From contig FR899097.1 of NCBI GenBank assembly GCA_000437255.1, positions 1,171 to 20,235 on the forward strand: a stretch of DNA of 19,065 bases, read 5' to 3'. The notes under the pieces are model-generated. The model did not search any database. It was not told where the DNA came from and was given only the letters and a program-made list of their open reading frames with translations. Position numbers and translations under genes: made by a program. This document shows positions 13,818-19,065 of the stretch, one piece after another; position 1 is the stretch's first letter; each line of letters begins with the position of its first letter. Source of the stretch: Ruminococcus sp. CAG:403 (GTDB taxonomy: Bacteria; Bacillota; Clostridia; Oscillospirales; Ruminococcaceae).

Positions 13818-15206
13818 TTACTCTGTCATAGTCTTGGCTTTTTCAATGACCTCGTCAATGGTGCCGACCATAAAGAATGCATTTTCCGGATATTCATCCA
13901 TATCACCCTCAATGATTGCCTTGAATCCACGGATGGTTTCTGCAATCGGCACGTACTTTCCAGGCATATTGGTGAAGTTTTCGGCAACGTTAAACGGCTG
14001 AGACAGGAACTTCTGAATCTTTCTAGCCCGATAAACCGCCAGCTTATCCTCTTCATCCAATTCTTCCATACCCAGAATGGCGATGATATCCTGCAATTCC
14101 TTATAACGCTGCAGCAACTCCTGTACCTTCCGGGCAATGCGGTAATGCTCTTCGCCGACAATATCCGGTTCCAGAATACGAGAGGTGGATTCCAGCGGGT
14201 CAACTGCCGGATAAATTCCTTGCTCTACAATCTTTCTGGACAGTACCGTTGTGGCATCCAAGTGCGCAAATGTGGTAGCCGGAGCCGGGTCTGTCAAGTC
14301 GTCCGCCGGAACGTAAACTGCCTGTACCGATGTAATGGAACCATTCTTGGTCGATGTGATTCGTTCCTGCAATTCGCCCATTTCATTGGCAAGCGTCGGC
14401 TGGTAACCTACGGCTGACGGCATTCTGCCCAACAGAGCGGATACCTCAGAACCTGCCTGTACATAACGGAAAATATTATCAATGAACAGCAAAACATCCT
14501 GATGCTTTTCATCTCGGAAGTATTCTGCCATGGTCAATCCAGTCTGCGCCACACGCATACGAGACCCCGGCGGTTCGTTCATCTGACCGAATACCAATGC
14601 GGTCTTGCTGATAACGCCGGATTCCTTCATTTCATTCCAGAGGTCATTTCCCTCTCTGGAACGCTCTCCAACACCGGTAAAGATGGAGTAGCCGCCGTGC
14701 TCGGTGGCAACGTTCCGAATCAGCTCCTGAATCAAAACGGTTTTTCCAACACCGGCACCGCCGAACAAACCAATCTTACCGCCCTTTGCATACGGTGCCA
14801 GCAGGTCAATGACCTTAATGCCGGTTTCCAGAATTTCTACGGTCGGCTTCTGATCCCGGAAGGACGGAGCGCTCCGGTGAATCGGCCACTTTTTCTCTGC
14901 TTCTACCGGGCCTGCCTGGTCGATCGGATCGCCCAAAACGTTAAACATTCTGCCCAGTGTTGCGGTTCCAACCGGTACCTGAATGCAGGATCCGGTCGCA
15001 GTGACCTCCATGTCCTTGCAAAGTCCCTCTGTAGAAGAAAGACTGATGCAGCGAACAATTTTATTTCCCATATGCTGCGCCACTTCCATCACGCACTTTT
15101 TCCCGTCGTGTACAACGGTCAGTGCATCCCGGATCATTGGCAGCTTTCCTTCAAATGCAACATCGATGACAGGTCCTAAAACCTGTACGATTTTCCCTGT
15201 TTCCAT
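13818..15206 (-). CDS. atpD: F1Fo ATP synthase subunit beta (catalytic)
   Basis: This 462-residue catalytic subunit has an N-terminal beta barrel (1-80) and a nucleotide-binding domain. Visible are the Walker A GGAGVGKT (149-156), the catalytic glutamate E181 in GVGER, Walker B LLFIDN, and PSAVGYQPTLANEMG. The C-terminal helical domain carries a DELSEED-type loop in the variant form MEELDEED. Three beta with three alpha subunits form the F1 hexamer that makes ATP on the cytoplasmic face. It starts at ATG 15206 after AGAAAGGAAGG, 41 bases beyond atpG. Confidence 0.98.
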   Translation of the reverse strand: METGKIVQVLGPVIDVAFEGKLPMIRDALTVVHDGKKCVMEVAQHMGNKIVRCISLSSTEGLCKDMEVTATGSCIQVPVGTATLGRMFNVLGDPIDQAGPVEAEKKWPIHRSAPSFRDQKPTVEILETGIKVIDLLAPYAKGGKIGLFGGAGVGKTVLIQELIRNVATEHGGYSIFTGVGERSREGNDLWNEMKESGVISKTALVFGQMNEPPGSRMRVAQTGLTMAEYFRDEKHQDVLLFIDNIFRYVQAGSEVSALLGRMPSAVGYQPTLANEMGELQERITSTKNGSITSVQAVYVPADDLTDPAPATTFAHLDATTVLSRKIVEQGIYPAVDPLESTSRILEPDIVGEEHYRIARKVQELLQRYKELQDIIAILGMEELDEEDKLAVYRARKIQKFLSQPFNVAENFTNMPGKYVPIAETIRGFKAIIEGDMDEYPENAFFMVGTIDEVIEKAKTMTE

Positions 15207-15247
15207 GCAATGGATCCTTCCTTTCTATGAGGATAGCGGCAGGCGTT

Positions 15248-16144
15248 TTATTCTCCCATGGCATTTGCGCCGCCTACAACCTCTGTAATTTCCTGTGTAA
15301 TGGCTGCCTGCCGTGCACGGTTATATTGCAGCGACAATGTTTGCAGCATATCCTTTGCACTGCTGGTGGCAGAATCCATCGCCGTCATTCTTGCCTGTTG
15401 CTCACTGCAAAACGACTCTACCATTGCACCATAGATCAAGCCCTTCATAAAGTTCGGTGTCAGATGCTCCATAACTGCCTCCGGAGTCGGATAGAAATCC
15501 GCTTCCCGGTGCCGTAAAATATCGGAATCGTTGCTGACAAAGTGCTTAACATCCAATGGCAGAAGCTGCTGAACTTTTGGCTCAAATACAAAAGAATTGA
15601 CCATTTTGGTATAGACAATGTACACGTCATCCAATTCCCCGGTTTCAAACCGCTGCAACATCTGTTCAGCGATTCGACGGGAACGGTACAGCGTTGGATT
15701 TTGTGTGGTATAGATGAACTCTGGATCGACGTCCAGTTCGCCTTCCCGCACTTTTCTCTGAAAGTACATTCTGCCCAGCTGCCCCATTACGAACAGCTGA
15801 CTATATTTACATTTTGCAATTTCCTGTTCTGCCAGCCGAATCACATTGTGGTTGTAAGAACCGCACATGCCCTTATCCGCTGTAACAATAATAAATCCTT
15901 TTTTTCGATCTTCCGGCTTGATCTGCGTTCGCTGATCAAAGTACCGCATGTCGATGTTTTCCGGCGCCCGGGACAGAATGCTTCGCATTGCATACAGCAG
16001 CTTATCAAAATAGGGTTCCGTTGCCGCCAGATCTTTTTTCGCCTTTTTCAGCTTAGAAGAAGAAATCAGATACATGGCATTGGTAATTTTCATAATATCA
16101 TTGATGCTCTTAATCCGTTCCCGGATTTCCTGCATATTTGCCAT
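15248..16144 (-). CDS. atpG: F1Fo ATP synthase subunit gamma
   Basis: This 298-residue rotor shaft has the N-terminal coiled-coil helix (MQEIRERIKSINDIMKITNA), the central Rossmann-like region with IVTADKGMCGSYN, and the C-terminal helix with the conserved ARMTAMDSATSSAKDML. Gamma turns inside the alpha3beta3 hexamer and couples ring rotation to catalysis. The ATG at 16144 lies one base after the atpA stop (TAAaATG), with an AGCAGGTG site inside the end of atpA, so translation is likely coupled. Confidence 0.97.
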   Translation of the reverse strand: MANMQEIRERIKSINDIMKITNAMYLISSSKLKKAKKDLAATEPYFDKLLYAMRSILSRAPENIDMRYFDQRTQIKPEDRKKGFIIVTADKGMCGSYNHNVIRLAEQEIAKCKYSQLFVMGQLGRMYFQRKVREGELDVDPEFIYTTQNPTLYRSRRIAEQMLQRFETGELDDVYIVYTKMVNSFVFEPKVQQLLPLDVKHFVSNDSDILRHREADFYPTPEAVMEHLTPNFMKGLIYGAMVESFCSEQQARMTAMDSATSSAKDMLQTLSLQYNRARQAAITQEITEVVGGANAMGE

Positions 16145-16145
16145 T

Positions 16146-17645
16146 TTAGTTCACCTGCTTCTTATATGCTGTAATAACCTCTTTCAACTTTTCATTGGTG
16201 CTGTCTGACAGCTTTCCAGTCTCATTGATTTCTGCAATGATCTCCGGGTTGCTTTCCTTGATTTCAATCATCAAGCCGCTTCGGAATTCCTTCATATTGG
16301 CAATCGGCACATCATCGAGTAACCGTTCGGAAGCTGCTGCCAAAATGACAACCTGCTGCCACAGCGGAAGCGGATGATACAGCGGCTGCTTCAGCAATTC
16401 CATCAGCACATGGCCATGATCGAGCAATGCCTGTGTGGTTGCATCCAGCTCGGAGCTGAACTGTGTAAACACTTCCATTTCCCGGAACTGTGCCAGTTCA
16501 ATTCTCATTTTACCGGCAACTTTCTTCATTGCCTTGGTCTGTGCGGCACCACCTACACGAGATACGGACAAACCGACATTAACAGCCGGACGCATACCAG
16601 CATTAAACAATTCACTTTCCAGGAAGATCTGTCCATCGGTGATGGAGATTACATTGGTCGGAATATAAGCCGATACGTCACCAGCCTGGGTTTCAATGAT
16701 TGGCAGTGCCGTAATGGAACCGCCGCCGTGCGCTGCATCCAGACGGCTGGAACGTTCCAGCAAACGGGAGTGCAGATAGAATACGTCACCTGGGTACGCT
16801 TCACGCCCCGGCGGACGATGCAGCAACAGGGACATTGCACGGTAAGCCACCGCGTGCTTGGACAGATCATCATAAATAATCAGAACGTCCTTGCCCTGGC
16901 TCATGAAGTACTCTGCCATTGCGGTGCCGGCATACGGTGCAATATATTGTACCGGTGCAGGATCACTGGCAGAAGATGTTACAACAATGGAGTAATCCAT
17001 TGCATCATATTTTTTCAAAGTCGAAACGATCTGTGCAACAGTTGAGGACTTCTGTCCGATTGCAACATAAATACAGATCATATTCTGACCCTTTTGATTA
17101 ATCATCGTGTCGACTGCAATGGCTGTTTTACCGGTCTGCCGGTCTCCGATGATCAATTCACGCTGACCCCGTCCAATCGGGAACATTGCGTCAATTGCCA
17201 GGATACCGGTTTGCAGCGGCTGGGTAACGGACTGCCGCTCTGCGACACCCGGCGCCTCCCGTTCGATCGGAAAATAATCTTCCGCTTCGATCGGTGCACC
17301 GCCGTCAATCGGCTTTCCCAGTGCGTCTACCACACGGCCAACCAATCCAGGGCCTACACCGATTCCGGCACGTTTTCCGGAACGAACCACCTGGGAACCT
17401 TCTACAATTCCATAATCGGAACCCAACAGAACAACGCCTACCGTCTTGGTTTCCAGATTCTGTACAATTCCTCGTACACCGTTTTCAAATTCGACCAGCT
17501 CGCCATACATTGCGTGCTGCATGCCGTAAACGGTTGCAATTCCATCGCCGACCCGAACGACCGTACCGGTTTCCAGTTCGCCGGTCTTGCGGTCGAAGTC
17601 ATCGATTTCGCTTTTTAAGATCGAGATAATCTCGCTTGCATGCAT
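16146..17645 (-). CDS. atpA: F1Fo ATP synthase subunit alpha
   Basis: The protein has 499 residues from ATG 17645. The N-terminal helix that contacts delta is MHASEIISILKSEI; the beta barrel has VRVGDGIATVYG (30-41). The Walker A of this non-catalytic site is GDRQTGKT (167-174), and the region AYRAMSLLLHRPPGREAYPGD and the following SRLLERSS segment near the arginine finger are conserved. The start choice rests on GAGGA lying 9 bases before 17645; an ATG at 17654 directly abuts that site, and a TTG at 17678 would overlap atpH. The gap from the atpH stop is 19 bases. Confidence 0.97.
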   Translation of the reverse strand: MHASEIISILKSEIDDFDRKTGELETGTVVRVGDGIATVYGMQHAMYGELVEFENGVRGIVQNLETKTVGVVLLGSDYGIVEGSQVVRSGKRAGIGVGPGLVGRVVDALGKPIDGGAPIEAEDYFPIEREAPGVAERQSVTQPLQTGILAIDAMFPIGRGQRELIIGDRQTGKTAIAVDTMINQKGQNMICIYVAIGQKSSTVAQIVSTLKKYDAMDYSIVVTSSASDPAPVQYIAPYAGTAMAEYFMSQGKDVLIIYDDLSKHAVAYRAMSLLLHRPPGREAYPGDVFYLHSRLLERSSRLDAAHGGGSITALPIIETQAGDVSAYIPTNVISITDGQIFLESELFNAGMRPAVNVGLSVSRVGGAAQTKAMKKVAGKMRIELAQFREMEVFTQFSSELDATTQALLDHGHVLMELLKQPLYHPLPLWQQVVILAAASERLLDDVPIANMKEFRSGLMIEIKESNPEIIAEINETGKLSDSTNEKLKEVITAYKKQVN

Positions 17646-17664
17646 GGTACTCATTCCTCTATTG

Positions 17665-18171
17665 TCACCTCCGTACAAGATTCTGCCGCAGATTTTTCAG
17701 GGTACGCCGCACGCTACGATCATATTCGAAATCGCCAATGTGCAGGATAAAACCGCCTAAAATTTCCGGACGCTGTACCAATTCCAGCTCCACATTGTTT
17801 TGTCCGGTTTTCTTCTGTACCACCTGAATCATCCCGTCCTTTTGCTGCTGTGTCAGCGGCGTGACGTATTCTACGACAGCGTGCACCCGCTTTCTGCGGG
17901 CACGATCCAATGCATAAAATGCATCAAAAATCGTTTGAAGCTGTTCGATGCGCCCATTGCGCACCATTACTTTTAAGGCATTCTGCAGCGGCGGGGCAAA
18001 CAACCGCTCAATGACAGCGAAGCGCTGCTGTTCCGGAATAGTCGGATTGGACAGCACATCGGGAAGCGGCGGATATGCACGCAGCACCGCTTCTGCCTCT
18101 GCAATTTCCTCTTTGGTTCTGCCTTGCTCTAGGAGCACTGCTGCATAGGATTCCTCCACTTGCGTCATCAT
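17665..18171 (-). CDS. atpH: F1Fo ATP synthase subunit delta
   Basis: This 168-residue peripheral-stalk subunit has the helical N-terminal domain (ESYAAVLLEQGRTKEEI, then FAVIERLFAPPLQNALKVMVRNGR) and the C-terminal domain ending in LGGFILHIGDFEYDRSVRRTLKNL, a typical delta signature. It joins the b dimer to the top of F1 through the alpha N-termini. Its start overlaps the atpF stop in ATGATGA (18171-18165), with a GGAGGGAG site 7 bases before the first ATG, so it is probably coupled to atpF. Confidence 0.95.
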   Translation of the reverse strand: MMTQVEESYAAVLLEQGRTKEEIAEAEAVLRAYPPLPDVLSNPTIPEQQRFAVIERLFAPPLQNALKVMVRNGRIEQLQTIFDAFYALDRARRKRVHAVVEYVTPLTQQQKDGMIQVVQKKTGQNNVELELVQRPEILGGFILHIGDFEYDRSVRRTLKNLRQNLVRR

Positions 18172-18656
18172 TCCGTAGCTCCCTCCTCGGTCAAGAATGC
18201 ATCTACCAGATCCCGGTTCGCAGCATCATCCAAGTTGGCGCCAACCACCTTGGAGGCAGCAGCCATTGCAAGATCTGCGATGGCAGACTGTGCGCTTTCC
18301 AAGGAGCGCTGCTGCTCCAGAACAATTTCCTTCTTGGCATTCGCCATAATGCGGTCTGCATCCCGCTGTGCCTGCTGGGTAATCTGATCCCGCTGTTCGT
18401 TGGCAATTTTCTGTGCCTTTGCAATCAGTTCCTTTGCCTCACTCTGCGCACCGGACATGGTTTCCAGATAATTGGTTTTGAGTTGCTCTGCTTCTGCAAC
18501 CGTTTCCTTGGCATGATCCAGATCGGCTTGTACCATCTGGGCACGTTTTTCCATAATGGCATTGACACGACCGAACAGGAACTTCTTGAGAAACAGGAAC
18601 AGCACCAGGATATTGATAACCGTAAACAAAATCGTAGGAATACTAAAGTCTAACAT
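18168..18656 (-). CDS. atpF: F1Fo ATP synthase subunit b
   Basis: This 162-residue protein has one N-terminal membrane helix (about 6-24) and then a long charged helix (28-140) with the right-handed coiled-coil character of b dimers, including LEQQRSLESAQSAIADLAM. The peripheral stalk holds F1 against Fo. ATG 18656 is the only good start, because an in-frame TAA lies just upstream. No clear ribosome site is close to it (nearest AAGGAG is 48 bases upstream), unlike every other gene in the operon. It follows atpE by 81 bases. Confidence 0.95.
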   Translation of the reverse strand: MLDFSIPTILFTVINILVLFLFLKKFLFGRVNAIMEKRAQMVQADLDHAKETVAEAEQLKTNYLETMSGAQSEAKELIAKAQKIANEQRDQITQQAQRDADRIMANAKKEIVLEQQRSLESAQSAIADLAMAAASKVVGANLDDAANRDLVDAFLTEEGATE

Positions 18657-18697
18657 ATCATCATTCCGGCATCTGTCTTTTTATGACAAAAAAGCAA
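18650..18697 (-). CDS. Possible 15-codon leader ORF between atpE and atpF (speculative)
   Basis: The only strong ribosome site in the c-b gap, AAGGAG at 18710-18705, is 7 bases from a TTG at 18697. That opens a 15-codon frame whose TAG (18652-18650) lies just inside atpF. A 6-bp inverted repeat (CTTTTT, six bases, AAAAAG at 18677-18694) lies within it. This could couple atpF translation to a leader and lower b relative to c, or it may be chance. Confidence 0.2.
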   Translation of the reverse strand: MLFCHKKTDAGMMIC

Positions 18698-18737
18698 ATA
18701 CCCGCTCCTTTCCATTGAATTTGCAACGCATCCTGCT

Positions 18738-18950
18738 TTACTTCAGCAGTACCACCAGCAGAGCGATAACAAAGCCGTAAATAGCGGTTGCTTCTGCCAG
18801 CGCACAGCCCAGCAGCAGTGCCTTGTTGATATCACCCTTAGCTTCCGGCTGTCTGGCAATGGCTTCTGTTGCTTTTCCTGTTGCAAGACCGATGCCGATG
18901 CCGGCTCCCAAACCTGTTAAAACCGCAATACCTGCAGCAATCATCATCAT
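18738..18950 (-). CDS. atpE: F1Fo ATP synthase subunit c (second of two tandem copies)
   Basis: This 70-residue hairpin protein has two membrane helices. The first carries the GxGxGxG packing motif (GLGAGIGIGLATG, 13-25), the polar loop is ARQPEAKGD (32-40), and the ion-binding glutamate is E53 in ALAEATAIYGF. Compared with Na+-binding c subunits such as that of Ilyobacter tartaricus, the Gln of helix 1 is I20 and the Ser after the Glu is A54, so H+ coupling is inferred. The ring of c subunits turns as ions cross the membrane. The first of three ATGs (18950) is chosen because AGGAGG lies 8 bases upstream. A near-identical copy ends 21 bases before it. Confidence 0.96.
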   Translation of the reverse strand: MMMIAAGIAVLTGLGAGIGIGLATGKATEAIARQPEAKGDINKALLLGCALAEATAIYGFVIALLVVLLK

Positions 18951-18971
18951 TTTCGTTTCCTCCTATATCTT

Positions 18972-19065
18972 TTACTTTAACAATACGACCAACAGTGCAA
19001 TTACGAAGCCGTAAATAGCAGTTGCTTCTGCCAAAGCACAACCCAGCAGCAGTGCCTTGTTGATA
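18972..19065 (-). CDS. atpE: F1Fo ATP synthase subunit c, upstream tandem copy (partial, cut by the window edge)
   Basis: The minus strand from 19065 to TAA at 18972 encodes the second helix of a c subunit (30 codons plus stop). It contains the ion-binding glutamate in LAEATAIYGF and ends in the same IALLVVLLK as the downstream copy. All 30 residues are identical to residues 41-70 of that copy, while 13 of 94 bases differ, all silently. The N-terminus lies outside the window, so it could be a full single-hairpin gene, a double-hairpin fusion or a remnant. The intact reading frame and purely synonymous changes favour a working gene. Confidence 0.92.
   Translation of the reverse strand, partial: INKALLLGCALAEATAIYGFVIALLVVLLK

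Noticed and set aside
1..19065. CRISPR array, insertion sequence, prophage, tRNA or rRNA gene
   Set aside because: No regularly spaced repeats, transposase or integrase motifs, attachment repeats, or RNA-gene sequences were recognised on either strand.

Overview
The window looks like core chromosome from a low-to-mid GC Gram-positive bacterium, most likely an anaerobic Clostridia member of the Oscillospiraceae/Ruminococcaceae type. The reasons are the hrcA-grpE-dnaK-dnaJ order behind a CIRCE operator, a DnaK without the N-terminal insertion typical of Gram-negative DnaK, a single-chain (alpha2) glycyl-tRNA synthetase, AGGAGG-type ribosome binding sites, TTGACA-N17-TATAAT-type promoters, and BioY without biotin synthesis genes. 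The taxon is an inference from family knowledge; no database was searched.

Layout. (1) 1-4273, minus strand: an apparent operon read from a promoter at 4245-4273. Its order is HD-domain hydrolase, cytoplasmic GH13 alpha-glucan hydrolase with a C-terminal DUF1653-like domain, HAD phosphatase, short leucine-rich-repeat protein, and a tRNA1(Val)-type N6-adenine methyltransferase that runs off the left edge. Three of the genes are joined by TAATG or ATGA start/stop overlaps. (2) 4372-4776, minus: a small lipoprotein with 11-residue repeats and its terminator. (3) 4777-5285: a gene-free stretch of about 500 bp with an unusual cluster of DnaA-box-like TTTTCCACA motifs, then a promoter and a BirA-like operator. 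(4) 5286-5867, plus: bioY. (5) 5868-6263: terminator, a doubtful small membrane ORF on the other strand, and the heat-shock promoter with CIRCE. (6) 6264-11331, plus: hrcA-grpE-dnaK-dnaJ with hairpins in the grpE/dnaK and dnaK/dnaJ gaps and a strong terminator. (7) 11404-12916, plus: a monocistronic glycyl-tRNA synthetase with its own promoter and a leader too short for a T-box. (8) 12990-13334, plus: a monocistronic TM2-domain membrane protein. (9) 13347-19065, minus: F1Fo ATP synthase operon, in transcription order c (partial), c, b, delta, alpha, gamma, beta, epsilon, then a terminator. Subunit a would lie past the right edge.

The most noteworthy points are two tandem c-subunit genes whose overlapping 30 C-terminal residues are identical while the DNA differs at 13 synonymous positions; the DnaA-box-like cluster far from any visible dnaA; the fusion of a glucan hydrolase to DUF1653; the BirA-like operator on bioY; and a possible 15-codon leader ORF between the c and b genes. 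Most of the window is ordinary housekeeping sequence, and I see no mobile element, CRISPR array, rRNA or tRNA gene.
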